Source of the DNA: Pleurodeles waltl | Lineage: Eukaryota; Chordata; Amphibia; Caudata; Salamandridae | NCBI RefSeq assembly: GCF_031143425.1 | Contig: NC_090446.1 | Location: forward strand, 660,197,717 to 660,261,716 | Direction: 5' to 3' | DNA: 64,000 nucleotides | Shown: positions 12,290 to 23,875 of the stretch, in pieces | Layout of the letters: every line of letters starts with the position of its first letter | Numbering within the stretch: the first letter of the stretch is position 1 | Program-made: the position numbers and the translations under genes | Notes under the pieces: model-generated | The model's input: only the letters and a program-made list of their open reading frames with translations | What the model was told of the DNA's origin: nothing | The model's database searches: none

Positions 12290-13790
12290 ATGGCTGCTGC
12301 GACTGGGGAAAGGGCCCCTGCCTTCACGTCTGAAGAGTTGGAGAAGCTCGTGGATGGGGTCCTCCCCCAGTATGCGCTACTCTATGGTCCTCCAGACCAA
12401 CAAGTGAGTACACCGGGTGCACATGGAATGGGCTATGCCTGTGTGGATTGGGGTGGATGTAAGTTGGTGGGGTGGGGGGCGAATGAGGAGTGCAACGCCC
12501 GACAGATGAGAGCATGTGCCATATGGCAACGTTGGAGGGGGGGCAATCACATCTAACATGCAGGTCATTGATGATTTCCTCCTTTCCACCCTGTACATGT
12601 CAAATAGGTCAGCGCCCATCAGAAGATCGAGATTTGGCGTGCCATCGCCAAGGAAGTCCGGAACTTGGGGGTCCACAACAGACGGGGCACCCACTGCCGC
12701 AAGAGGTGGGAGGACATCCGCCGCGGAACAAGGAAGACCGCAGAAACACTGCTGGGGATGACCTCCCAACCTAGGAGGGGTGCCAGTCGCACCATGACCC
12801 CCCTGATGTCCCGGATCCTGGCGGTGGCCTACCCTGAATTGGAGGGGCGCTTTAAGACATCACAGCAGACACAAGGGGGTGAGTATCAGCACATTCTCCT
12901 ATCTTTCTGCGCAGTGGAGGCGTATGGGTGGGGGAGGAGGGCTGTGGGTGACATTAGGCCAGGGCGCTTTCTGTAGTGTAGTCCTCTCCCTTAGGCATGG
13001 CCCTGTGCCCCCGGCCCCCACCTCGGTAGGGTGACAAGTACAGCCATTGAAGGTCCAGCATCTCCCATGTGCGCGTTTGACGTCTCTTGGCCTGTTGTCT
13101 TAGTCAGTAGTACTGAGTAGTGTACCCCGAATGCGCGGCTTAGTGCATTAGGCACCTGTGTCTGTCCTCTCCGCCAACGGTGTTGACATTGCATGCACTC
13201 AACCTGGTCTTCTTTTTTCTCCCTCCACCCTTTCTCTTCATCTTCTTGTGCATGTGTGCATTAGCATCATCAGGCGGAGGAGATTTGGCATCGGAGCACG
13301 AGGGAGCTGCAGGACACAAGGCCCCGGTGGGCCCAGGAACAGACACCGAGGGCACCAGTGATCCGGAGGGCGAGGGGAGCACCACGACGGGGACCGCTGG
13401 TGAGAGCAGCGAAAGCGACACGTCCTCGGATGGGAGCTCCCTAGGGGTGGCGGCAACATCCGTGCCCCCTGCCTCTACAGGTACAGCCGCCACCCAGCGC
13501 ACCAGCCCGCCCTCCCAGCAGCCGCTCAGTCTTCGCTCCGTGCCCGTTCGCCCAGGAAGGCGCGCGTCTCCTTTGCCCCAGGCACCTCAGCCCCTGCCCC
13601 TGTTGCCCCTGCTGCCCTCAGTGCGGAGCTCATTGACCTGGTAAGGACGCTCATTGTTGGGCAGACGACCCTTTTGAATGCCATCCAGGGTGTGCAAAGG
13701 GAGGTGCAACAGAGCAATGCGTACCTGGAGGGCATTCTTCGGGTCAGGGTGCCCATCAACGAGCGTTCACTGCTCTGGCCTCAGCACTGA
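12290..13790 (+). pseudogene. Second Myb/SANT-like protein gene of the Harbinger element, three exons (one frameshift)
   Basis: A second, distinct trihelix Myb/SANT-like protein. Exon 1 (12290-12403) encodes FTSEELEKLVDGVLPQY, the first helix. Exon 2 (12608-12878) encodes QKIEIWRAIAKEV and CRKRWEDIRRGTRK, the second and third helices, so an intron splits the domain. Donors are GTGAGT at 12404 and 12879; acceptors end at 12607 and 13273, and phases agree. Exon 3 is Ser/Thr/Gly-rich and acidic. It then changes frame between about 13490 and 13560 into a segment with a leucine-rich helix (SAELIDLVRTLIVGQTTLL then a VQREVQQSNAYLEGIL stretch) before a TGA at 13788-13790. That helix resembles the C-terminal oligomerisation helix common in transposon-derived MSANTD proteins. 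It is not a duplicate of the first Myb gene: the sequences differ widely and the exon layout is different. Confidence 0.75.
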
Positions 13791-14740
13791 CGGCAGCCAT
13801 TGTCCCTGTTTCCAGCCTCCCTCTTCTTACTGCCTCCAGCCTTTCTCTGTCTCCTGTCCCTCAGCCTATCCCATCCACACCATCAGACCAGCCTGCACAC
13901 ACCTCAACACCCAAGAGCAGCTCATCCAAACACAAGCACCACAGATCCCACAAACACTCACCCAAGCAACACCCAGATGCAGACATGCCAACAGCCACTG
14001 CCACCCCTGTGTCCCGCTGCTCCTCGTCTCCCTCCTCCCTCCCTGTGACGTCTACACTCACACCTGCATGCACCCCAACATCAGCCAGTGCTTCCATCAC
14101 CACCTCACCCTCCAGTACAGTCCACACTCGTGCAGTCACCACCCCCACTGCCATTTACACGTCCCCTGTGTCCTCTCCCACTGTGTCTGTCACCCCCTCT
14201 TCCAAGACACACAAACGCAGGCAGCCACCCACCCAACAGCCATCCACCTCACGACAGCCTACAGCACCAGCACCTTCACCCAATGACAGCACACCTGACT
14301 CTCCTACAACCACCTCCTCTACCTCCACTTCCATCTCCTACCCTTTACCTTGGCCCTAAGAAACTTTTCATGGCTAACCTTGACCTCTTTCCCCCCGATG
14401 AGCTCCCCCATCCATCTTCAAAGAGTCCCAAGAGCACCGCAGCCACCACCAGCCCAGCTTCGGGTGTCACTGTTGTGCATGGGTTCTGGAGCCCACCCTT
14501 TGCCAGCAGTGACACAAAGATCAGCAGCAAGGACACGTCCAGCCCCCCCCCCCGGCAAGAGGACCCGCAAAAACAAGGGCCGCCGTGCGAGGACCGACAG
14601 GGCTGCCCCCAAGGAGCAATGTGCGGCCACTTCACCACCCACACCATCTAGGGGAGGCAAGGGCCCGAGAGCCCCATCAAAGGAGCGGAAGGGCAGCAGG
14701 AGTGCGGAGAAGGTGGACCCCACATGACACATCCCAGCTG
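13791..14740. other. Pro/Ser/Thr-type low-complexity stretch after the second Myb-like gene
   Basis: C-rich DNA open in more than one frame for up to 200 codons, with compositions such as Thr/Ser/Pro-rich or His/Pro-rich, ending in a basic segment (KRTRKNKGRRARTDRAA at 14550-14615). The openness probably follows from the C-rich, stop-poor composition. It may be the 3' untranslated part of the preceding gene or a decayed extra exon. I cannot tell which. Confidence 0.4.
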
Positions 14741-14861
14741 GGAAGGAGGACACTAAGGAGGCCAGGAGTCCGTCCCCGAAGGGTCCAGAAACGTCACGGT
14801 CCGAGGGCGACTGAGCAGGGAGTCCAGGCCAGGTCTGGCTCCCTTGACCTGCTGGATGAGC

Positions 14862-16157
14862 ACCGCTGAACAGGGCCCGCCGTGGAGAAGAGCACCGCTG
14901 AACAGGGCCCGCCGTGGAGAAGAGCACCGCTGAACAGGGCCCGCGGTGGAGAAGAGCACCGCTGAACAGGGCCCGCGGTGGAGAAGAGCACCGCTGAACA
15001 GGGCCCGCGGTGGAGAAGAGCACCGCTGAACAGGGCCCGCGGTGAAGAAGAGCACCGCTGAACAGGGCCCGCCGTGGAGAAGAGCACCGCTGAACAGGGC
15101 CCGCCGTGGAGAAGAGCACCGCTGAACAGGGCCCGCCGTGGAGAAGAGCACCGCTGAACCGGGCCCGCCGTGGAGAAGAGCACCGCTGAACAGGGCCCGC
15201 CGTGGAGAAGAGCACCGCTGAACAGGGCCCGCCGTGGAGAAGAGCACCGCTGAACAGGGCCCGCGGTGAAGAAGAGCACCGCTGAACAGGGCCCGCCGTG
15301 GAGAAGAGAATCGCTGAACAGGGCCCGCCGTGGAGAAGAGCACCGCTGAACAGGGCCTGCCGTGGAGAAGAGCACCGCTGAACAGGGCCCGCCGTGGAGA
15401 AGAGCACCGCTGAACAGGGCCCTCGGTGGAGAAGAGCACCGCTGAACAGGGCCCGCCGTGGAGAAGGGCACCGCTGAACAGGGCCCACCGTGGAGAAGAG
15501 CACCGCTGAACAGGGCCCGCCGTGGAGAAGAGCACCGCTGAACAGGGCCCGCCGTGGAGAAGAGCACCGCTGAACAGGGCCCGCGGTGAAGAAGAGCACC
15601 GCTGAACAGGGCCCACCGTGGAGAAGAGCACCGCTGAACAGGGCCCGCCGTGGAGAAGAGCACCGCTGAACAGGGCCCGCCGTGGAGAAGAACACCGCTG
15701 AACAGGGCCCGCCGTGGAGAAGAGCACCGCTGAACAGGGCCCGCCGTGGAGAAGAGCACCGCTGAACAGGGCCCGCGGTGAAAAAGAGCACCGCTGAACA
15801 GGGCCCGCCGTGGAGAAGAGCACCGCTGAACAGGGCCCGCCGTGGAGAAGAGCACCGCTGAACAGGGCCCGCCGTGGAGAAGAGCACCGCTGAACAGGGC
15901 CCGCGGTGAAGAAGAGCACCGCTGAACAGGGCCCGCCGTGGAGAAGAGCACCGCTGAACAGGGCCCGCCGTGGAGAAGAGCACCGCTGAACAGGGCCCGC
16001 CGTGGAGAAGAGCACCGCTGAACAGGGCCTGCCGTGGAGAAGACACCGCTGAACAGGGCCCGCGGTGAAGAAGAGCACCGCTGAACAGAGCCCGCCGTGT
16101 AGAAGAGCACCGCTGAACAGGGCCCGCCGTGGAGAAGAGCACCGCTGAACAGGGCCC
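14862..16157. repeat. Minisatellite, 32 bp unit, about 40 copies
   Basis: The unit is GAACAGGGCCCGCCGTGGAG followed by AAGAGCACCGCT (32 bases). Variants swap GCCGTGGAG for GCGGTGGAG or GCGGTGAAG, and one unit near 16040 lacks a base. Because 32 is not a multiple of three, consecutive units walk through all three frames, and the minus strand stays open in every frame for over 460 codons. These long frames are artefacts of a stop-free unit, not evidence of protein. Confidence 0.95.
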
Positions 16158-16869
16158 TTCTTCTCAAGCACCGCTCCGCTGGGCCCTTCTTCTCAAGCAC
16201 CGCTCCGCTGGGCCCTTCCTCTCAAGCACCGCTCCGCTGGGCCCTTCTTCTCAAGCACCGCTCCGCTGGGCCCTTCATCTCAAGCACCGCTCCGCTGGGG
16301 CCTTCTTCTCAAGCACCGCTCCGCTGGGCACCGCCGTCTCAAGGACCGCTCCGCTGGGCCCTTCCTCTCAAGCACCGCTCCGCTGGGCACCGCCGTCTCA
16401 AGCACCGCTCCGCTGGGCCCTTCTTCTCAAGCACCGCTCCGCTGGGCACCGCCGTCTCAAGGACCGCTCCGCTGGGCCCTTCCTCTCAAGCACCGCTCCG
16501 CTGGGCACCGCCGTCTCAAGCACCGCTCCGCTGGGCCCTTCTTCTCAAGCACCGCTCCGCTGGGCCCTTCTTCTCAAGCACCGCTCCGCTGGGCCCTTCT
16601 TCTCAAGCACCGCTCCGCTGGGCACCGCCGTCTCAAGGACCGCTCCGCTGGGCCCTTCCTCTCAAGCACCGCTCCGCTGGGCACCGCCGTCTCAAGCACC
16701 GCTCCGCTGGGCCCTTCTTCTCAAGCACCGCTCCGCTGGGCCCTTCTTCTCAAGCACCGCTCCGCTGGGCACCGCCGTCTCAAGCACCGCTCCGCTGGGC
16801 CCTTCTTCTCAAGCACCGCTCCGCTGGGCCCTTCATCTCAAGCACCGCTCCGCTGGGCACCGCCGTCTC
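16158..16869. repeat. Minisatellite, 29/30 bp units, about 24 copies
   Basis: It directly abuts the 32 bp array. Two unit types alternate irregularly: 29 bases with CCCTTCTTCTC and 30 bases with CACCGCCGTCTC, each followed by AAGCACCGCTCCGCTGGG. The AGCACCGCT...GGGCCC core is shared with the 32 bp array, suggesting common origin. Higher-order patterns recur (for example GTCTCAAGGACC variants at 16333, 16453 and 16631). Confidence 0.93.
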
Positions 16870-16941
16870 AATCACTGTTTATGGTTCACTGTGCCCACCA
16901 TGCCTCCTCCTTGACCAGTGGAGACTGTCATCCACTTGATG

Positions 16942-17266
16942 GACTGTGGCTTTGCACTCCCCAGGATGGTCCAGTGGGCAGCCCACCCACTGTAGAGACA
17001 TTGAGAGACTGTGGCTTTGCACTCCCCAGGATGGTACAGTGGGCAGCCCACCCACTGTAGAGACATTGAGAGACTGTGGCTTTGCACTCCCCAGGATGGT
17101 ACAGTGGGCAGCCCACCCACTGTAGAGACATTGAGAGACTGTGGCTTTGCACTCCCCAGGATGGTACAGTGGGCAGCCCACCCACTGTAGAGACATTGAG
17201 AGACTGTGGCTTTGCACTCCCCAGGATGGTCCAGTAGGCAGCCCACCCACTGTAGAGACATTGATG
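16942..17266. repeat. Tandem array, five 65 bp units
   Basis: Units start with GACTGTGGCTTTGCACTCCC at 16942, 17007, 17072, 17137 and 17202. The middle three are almost identical; the first and last have GTCC instead of GTAC in the same position. The array is stop-poor on the minus strand in three frames, again a repeat artefact. Confidence 0.95.
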
Positions 17267-18138
17267 GGCATGGTGGCTCCTCATGTATCTGGCGTCATGG
17301 ACTCATGTGGCTGTGGTGCCCCCCCCTTCCCTTCCCCCTGAGGTGCCTGTAGTTTTTACATCTGATGCCCCTGCAGTGTTCTCTCCAAAGGACTCAGGTC
17401 TCCTGTGTGGGCTTTGCCCTTGTTTCTCAAAACTTTGGCCCACGGACATGATGAATTCGTAGGATGTGCAGGACTTGTTACTTCAGTTATACACTGATGT
17501 GTATGTCATTTGTTTTCTTGTGAATATCTTTCATGGTTGTACGATATTTTTCAGGACCTTTTTGGTACATAAATATTTATTCCAAATTTGATTATGTCAT
17601 AGCATTTTTCTGGGGTGTTTGGGTGGTGTCACTGTGACTTGTTGCTCTGCATTGGTGTGTACATAGTTGGGGGGGGTCGCATATGTGTGTGCCCGTAACC
17701 TTTCGTCCTCCCCCCTCCCGTGTGTCGTAGGTGCAGTACTCACCGTTGTCGTCTGCGCCGGACTTCGTACTCGTGGTAGATGAGAAGGTAGACGAGAGCA
17801 GGTAGGATGTTTAATTTGGGTTCCATGCTGTCCTCCTGCCTCCTGGAGTGCGTAGTGGTGAGCGTTTTCCCGTTCGTAGTCTGTTTCCGCCGTGTTTTTA
17901 TCGGCGGTGCTCCCGCCCCGGAAAAGGTGGCGGATTGGTGAGTTGTGATAGGGTGGGCGGTACATTGTCTGCCGCCTGGCTGTTGGCGGTGACCGCCGCG
18001 CTGTTTGTTTGTACCGCCGTGGCGGGCGGAGTGTTAAAGTGGCTGTCTGTGTTGGCGGTTCCCGCCAGGGTCAGAATTCCATATTTTTTACCGCCAGCCT
18101 GTTGGCGGGTTGGCCGCCGCTTTAACACCGACCGCCAG
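17267..18138. other. Right subterminal region of the large Harbinger element
   Basis: No gene. The last 300 bases contain repeated GGCGG/CCGCC motifs. The block from about 18085 (GCCAGCCTGTTGGCGG, then GCTTTAACACCG and CGCCAGGG) matches the right end of the short element at 60080-61113, which identifies the two as relatives. Confidence 0.7.
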
Positions 18139-18154
18139 GGTTAGAATCACCCCC
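18139..18154 (-). repeat. Right terminal inverted repeat of the large Harbinger element
   Basis: The complement reads GGGGGTGATTCTAACC, two mismatches from the left end. ATA follows at 18155-18157. Confidence 0.85.
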
Positions 18155-18157
18155 ATA

Positions 18158-21100
18158 GTGTTAAACCAGAGGTCTTCAAATTGTCATTGGTCCCCCTTGG
18201 AGGGCCTCAATTATTGAAAGGAGGATATGGGTAGGCTCTGGCAGAGAGGAGAATTTTAAATATTCAAGAATTTGTGTGGGAATAGGAATTTGTAAAAGAA
18301 GACAATTTGTCCAATACTAATCCTAAGCCAAACAGCGCATACATCTCTACAATAGGATGCAAAGGTTGGGAGTTAGCAAAGGGTAGTGAGCAGCAGTAGG
18401 CCATTTTTAGGTTTCGACTACAGTGTGAATGTGCTGTCAGCGAAAGATATTGCTGTTAAAAAAAAATGTTAAAAGGGGCTTAGAGTCCACATATTACGTT
18501 TCCTTACCATTGGTTGGCTCCCAAGTCACTCTTTTCTTTACTTACTATTTGTTGATGTCTCCTTTTGCCTCAGCCTTACTCCTGGGCTTTAAATCTTTGT
18601 GCATGCTGTGGAGCATGGACAAAGTACAGCTTCCTCTGGCCAGTGTCCTTCCACTGGCCACAGGCTCTTGAAGGTACTCTTTTGTTACTTTTGGAAAGGC
18701 ACTGTAATTGAGTGAATGTCTAATGCAACTCTTCTTCCTCCCACACCAAGTTCCCCCTGCCCTCCATTGTTCTTCAGCCATCCCCTCACTCTCCCCCCTC
18801 TGATGTGTTGAACCCCAAATATCACCATGCTGTTTTTTTTCTCCATGTTGCACAGCAGCATGGTCAACGTTGGTCATGTCTTGGCACTTGTTTTTTTATT
18901 TATTTTTATTCAAGCCATGTTGTACATCAGCTCACGCTGTTGTGCAACATGTAAAATAATTGACAAAGCAGACTTATTGAGTTCACCAGTGCTCGTTAAT
19001 AAATATGTCTCAGCATTGCTTTCTCCTTCTTTCCCAACTCAGTGCATCAATTTTCTGTGCTGCCTTGCATTGTGCCAAAAGCTAAATATGCCTGTTAATG
19101 TGCATGCCTGGTCTGCCAAGCCTTAACCCTCACACTTCTATTCGACCTTCCTCTATCTCACCTTTATCTACTTCACTTCTCACACAATTTCATCTCTATC
19201 GCTCACTCCTTGTCTCTAGTACCTTACCGCTCTCTGCTTCTCCTTCAGCCCTTTCTCTACTTCACTAGCCCACTAATCTATCTCTTTTCTCTCTTTATCT
19301 CACATCTCCCTCACTGCCTCATTTTGCTATACCCCACCACTCTCTCACTACTAAACAATATAATTTAACTCACCGTTAGTTCAATATCTCAACAGTCAGC
19401 ATCCTTTTTCTTTCATTTTATCTCTGTTCCCTCTCCTTCCCCTCTCTATATATTGTACTCATTCTGGCTTCTTCAATTTTTCTATCTATTTTCCTCTGCC
19501 ATCAACTACTTTGCATCTCTCTCTCTCTGCCTTTCTCTCTCACATTCAAACATATAATTCTCTTTCGAACTCCTCAATTTCAATTCACTCCTCTCACCTC
19601 AGCCGTCTCTCTATATATCACCTTCTTTATAGACCTGTCTACCTCCCCACGGCTTCCTCTTTTTCTATCTCATAACTGTCTATCGCTATGTACATTTCAC
19701 CACTCTTTTCCTACTTCATGTACGTCTCTCAACCTCCTCTTTTTTCACTTCTTACTGAGGAGAGTCACAGGCACAGGAACGGTCTAGGCAGCGAAAGGCA
19801 CGCATGTAAAGAGGAGAAGTGGGACAAGGCAAGAGTAGAAATTAGGAGAAAGTCATTAGATTTTTACCAATGGAATGGTGGCATTCATCAGAGCAGTGCT
19901 TTGATTTTAACTGTTGCAGCAAGACTGCCAGCAGGGAAGAGACTTGTATTTGTGATCAGGAATATTTCGAACTTCAAGCTGCAATCTGAAGTGCTATGTG
20001 CATCTGTCTTGCTTTACCATTATGTAGTAGTCCACTAAACACCTAACACTTCACCCTTAGCATGCTCTTCCCGCAGTGGGAGTAACAAGCTGGTTAAACA
20101 CTGAATTGCAAAAAAATGTTTAGAAAGCAAAAAATGAAGATCCAAGCTGAAAAGGAAATGGCTTTAACAATGCTAGTTCAAGCTTTGGTGTGCTACTATT
20201 GAGCCACCAGGCAGCTTGAGCTTCAGGCTGTTCTTAACAGCCCCCGTTTCTGAAGGTTTATCAGATAATTCAAACATTGTTTCGCATCAGGAGGGGTTGA
20301 ATGAACCTAAAAGGGGAAATAGATTCAACGTCGCGCCACACAGGGAGCCCCAACATATATTCTGCCCAGGTTGCATAAATCTGAAAAATGTCACTCCTCC
20401 AGCAACAAATCATTTTCATGAGTATACATACATCTGGATCTGTCACCAGACAGGTGAGTCGTCGGAATGAAATTCAACAAACAGGAGAGCCACCAAAAGT
20501 ATTACACTTTCCATTAAATGACTCTCCTCTAATTTAGATGAAGCCAACCACATCCAGTATATTTCTGAGGCTCCTTGGCAACCATTTTGGTGCGCTCAGG
20601 GAGACAGTCAGTCGCATGCACTGCATGGTAAAACCTGATTCTTGCTAAAAGTTTATATATATAAGCAAACAAATCTCGAGCATCAATTTAGATCCAATCC
20701 AAGCATAATCCTTAATTATGAAAAGAAGCAAAAATCTTACAATGCTACTGAGCTTGCTATGCACGAAAGCACCTGAGTGGTTTCCTAAGAAACACTGTGG
20801 GGCTACTATGATAGCATGTTATGCTCAGCAGCAATATCCTTAGCTATATTAAAGCCTGGCTGTAGTAGCACAGTCCTGCTGGGGAGATACCACATTGTCA
20901 GAAAGTCGTAAATTGTGGGCCATATTCAAGAAAAAAGTAGTAAATCTGTACCTGAGAAATATGTCTATGTATGAGTGAAATACTTGCGGGTATTCACATA
21001 TATTACCAGAAGTATGCCAGTAAAGCTGCATCAGATGTATATTTCAAGGAGAACTACTTGGAATATCATTTGAAATCTGCTGGTTTTATGTCCCCCTTGT

Positions 21101-21769
21101 TGACATCTACATAGCGTACACTTAAGCACTACAAGCATGGAGCCCCAGGTGCAAACGCACATTTTAGTTTCTTTTTCTTTGTGGGGAAAGTCTTTTCCCA
21201 GTGAAGAAATCTCTTTAGCAAATTGTATTTGAGTCTATTATATGGCATGGCTTTGTGGCCTAACCATGGAATACGCTCATAAAAACTGTTTTGGGCCTAG
21301 TCAGGCTCTTTAGAGCAACATTAAGCTCAACCCAGGGTAGCTATGGCGTCAACAGCAAGACTTAAACAAAGGAACTAGCATAAAGCATTTAACAGTACCA
21401 AACATTGAAATAGGGAAGCCACATAACACAGAAGAAATACAACACCGACTTATAAAAATAGATCAGATTGTTTTTGATTTTACAGTCCAAGATGAGAAAA
21501 ACGCCCTGTAGGGCTCAGGAGATACAGATTTTTCAAGAAATCTTAATTTTTAATCCAAACACAAACAAACACTGGCAACTGTAAAGTTTGAAAACTTTTC
21601 AAATGTTTGTTAAATTTGGTACTTCACATCACGCCCACCGTAGGCTCCAATGGAGTGATCCTGATACGCGTGCGTTGTGCCATTCATTGAACTCCGACTC
21701 CCATACGTTTGATAAATGAATTCAGTCTCCTCTGTACTCTACTCATCACTTTAAACATACCACTCATCG
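18158..21769. other. Anonymous intergenic DNA
   Basis: No gene recognised. The open frame 20216-20470 ends next to a donor-like GTGAGT (20452), but its protein has no recognisable domain and no second exon is visible, so I do not call it. A pyrimidine tract is listed separately. Confidence 0.45.
19130..19745 (+). repeat. CT-rich low-complexity tract, about 600 bp
   Basis: The plus strand is dominated by C and T in short irregular words (CTCTCT, TCTATCTC, CTTCTC), with few G. It has strong strand asymmetry and no fixed repeat unit. Probably an old degenerate microsatellite. Confidence 0.7.
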
Positions 21770-23875
21770 CAGATCTCTTCCGTCAGCACTGTAGTTTAAT
21801 GATGTGTTACTTGAAGGTAAAAAGAAATGTAAGCCTCTTGAAGGAATCTGGAGAAAAAGCTACTGTGAAGATACCAAACAGACCAATAGACTATCCCTAA
21901 AAGATTATCAAGAAAACTGTCGTTCTACTAGAGCCCTCCACAACTCATAGAAAATTACTAGGGCAAAAAACTGCCTTAAAACATTATTTCACATGTTGAA
22001 ATCCCTATCTGACCCACCTTTCCCTCTCCACTTCTATATCACTCTCAATGTCATAGTACCATGAGCTGGCAGGATTTTTTTGTAAGAGGCTGCTGTCATC
22101 CAGGCCTCTCTATTGCCTATTACCGACTCTCCTTGCTGTCAGTCACAAACAGCTAGAGATACTACTTATGACATGACAGGCTGCCCTCAGTCTGAAGCAG
22201 TAGAGGTGTCTACTCCTACATCCGTCCTGTCCTCCACTATTAACACCTTCCTGCCGGTGTACGTCCTGTTACCTTCCACATTTCTTAATTCTATTAAATC
22301 TGCCTCTCCTTTGGACCCTCTTCCTCCTGCACATCTTTCTAAACTATGCCCCCTTTTTCTAAAATTGTGATGCAACTTCTGAATTCGGCTCTCATAGAAG
22401 GTCAAGTTCCTTAAGCTTAGAAGCTTGCAATGGTAATGTCTCTGCTAAAGAACCCAAATCCAGATCCTCTTAATTACAGACCAATATCGCTCCTGCCAAT
22501 ATTTTCTAAAATCCCTGAGAAACACGCAAGCCAACAAATCTCTACATGCATTGAATCTATTGACATCTTTCACCCCTCTAAATCTGGTTTCAGGATGTGT
22601 TGCAGCACAGAGACCATTCTACTTGGAGTCACAGAACAGCTTAGACGCCAATTGGGTAAGGGTGGCTATTATCCTATGATTTTACTTGACTTGAGTATTT
22701 GATACACATTTGATACGATATCTCATAAAATACTGCTTCAAAGACTGGAAGATATTGTGATTTATGGCCGGACATTAGGCTGGCTCAGTTCTTTCTTAAA
22801 AGACCGCTCTTTTCAGGTCTTTACCAAATCCTAATCGCATTCCCTTAACATCTGGTGCATCACAGGAGTCAGACCTTTGTCCGATCCTATTTAACATTTA
22901 TGTTCGACCATTGCCAAAGATTGTGGAAAGCTGCAGCCTCACAAACTTCTCCTATCCAAAGGACACCCCGATCATTGTCTTTCTATCACCCAGGGAGAAT
23001 TACAACTCGGATGCCATGAATACTTGCCTCTCCAAAAAGGCTGTGTGGATGAACTATAACTCCCTTAAACTGAATGGGGTTAAGACTGAAGTCCTGTTAA
23101 AAGGCAACCAACCTCCTCTTTGTGGCCCACATCTTTGGCCCCAGGTCCTTGGGGCCCCCTCCTACTCCAGACTCCATAATCGAGAACCTAGGATTATGGC
23201 TTGATGAAAAGCTCTTAATGCACTACCAAATCACTAAAATAGCTTCCATCTGCTTTGACATTTTGAAGTGGTTAAAATTAAAAAATCCTCTTGCTTCTTC
23301 CCAGCTGTGCTCAAAAACTGTAATTCAAGCATTGATTATCTCCAGACTGGACTATGCTAACATCCTTTATTTAGGAGACCCTAGAGCTTCACTTAGATGG
23401 CTCCAGGATGTTCAAAATGCAACTGCTAGACTTCTGCAAATCTCCTCTAAGACCTTCAATGGGTTCCATTGCAGAAGGTGATTCAATTCAAAGCTCGGTG
23501 TTACATGCATTAGGCTTTGTCAAACTCAGGGCCACTTAATCTTAGATACCTGGTGGTTCCCTTGCACCCCAGCTGACCTATTTGATCATCCAATAACAAA
23601 CTTTCTACAATTCCCAGAGTGAAGAAATCCAGCCAGGGTGGTAGGTCTGTCTCCTATCCAGGTACTAATTTGTGAAACTCCCTGCTGGCTGCTTTGAAAT
23701 CATGCCAATCTTTTGGACTCTCCGAATGCTTTTAAAGAAATGGCTTTTTTAATGATTCTAACTATGCTAAGACTCTAATGGTACAATTGAAATGCTCAGT
23801 AATATGAAACCCTGTAAGGGTAGCTTTGCGCTCTGCAAATCATAATAACAATAATAATAATAATAATAAGAAGAA
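21770..23875 (+). pseudogene. Decayed L2/CR1-like LINE reverse transcriptase, 3' part
   Basis: This non-LTR retrotransposon remnant, in several frames, keeps the recognisable order of a CR1/L2-type reverse transcriptase. NYRPISLLPIFSKIPEKH lies at 22457-22515, the SGFR...STETILLGVTEQL block at 22580-22640, LLDLS then FDTISHKILLQRLED at 22680-22750, and RPLSDPILFNIYVRPLPK at 22870-22920. The catalytic box, normally YADD, reads YPKD here (about 22950). Downstream, the ISRLDYANILY and LQDVQNATARLL segments (23338-23445) are typical of the family's C-terminal part. The 3' end (GCGCTCTGCAAATC followed by an ATAATAATAA tail ending near 23875) matches the L2-style simple-repeat terminus. Multiple stops and frame changes make it dead. 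Confidence 0.8.

Larger units (their letters stand above)
8204..18154 (+). mobile_element. Large PIF/Harbinger transposon with two Myb-like genes and a transposase
   Basis: The element is 9,951 bp. Its terminal inverted repeats agree at 14 of 16 positions (GGGGGTCATTCTGACC at the left; complement of GGTTAGAATCACCCCC at the right). ATA flanks both ends (8201-8203 and 18155-18157), fitting a 3 bp duplication. Inside, in order, are a plus-strand Myb/SANT gene, a minus-strand HARBI1-type transposase, a plus-strand second Myb/SANT gene, a low-complexity stretch, and three tandem arrays. Harbinger elements are known to encode a transposase plus a Myb-like partner needed for nuclear import and end recognition; a second Myb-like gene and about 2.4 kb of satellite-like DNA are unusual. 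Frame breaks in all three genes suggest this copy is inactive or has sequencing errors in homopolymers. Confidence 0.9.

Noticed and set aside
14418..16200. Three overlapping long minus-strand open frames (468 to 574 codons)
   Set aside because: They are produced by the stop-free 32 bp tandem unit and repeat the same 32-residue cycle in every frame.
16129..16914. 261-codon plus-strand frame
   Set aside because: Consists of the 29/30 bp minisatellite; no protein domain.
16158..17266. CRISPR-like array
   Set aside because: The units are contiguous tandem repeats without unique spacers, in a vertebrate transposon.
16872..17284. Three overlapping minus-strand frames of 118-130 codons
   Set aside because: Artefact of the 65 bp tandem array.
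20216..20470. Possible host exon ending at a GTGAGT donor-like site
   Set aside because: No recognisable protein family, no acceptor/second exon, and donor-like sites are common by chance.
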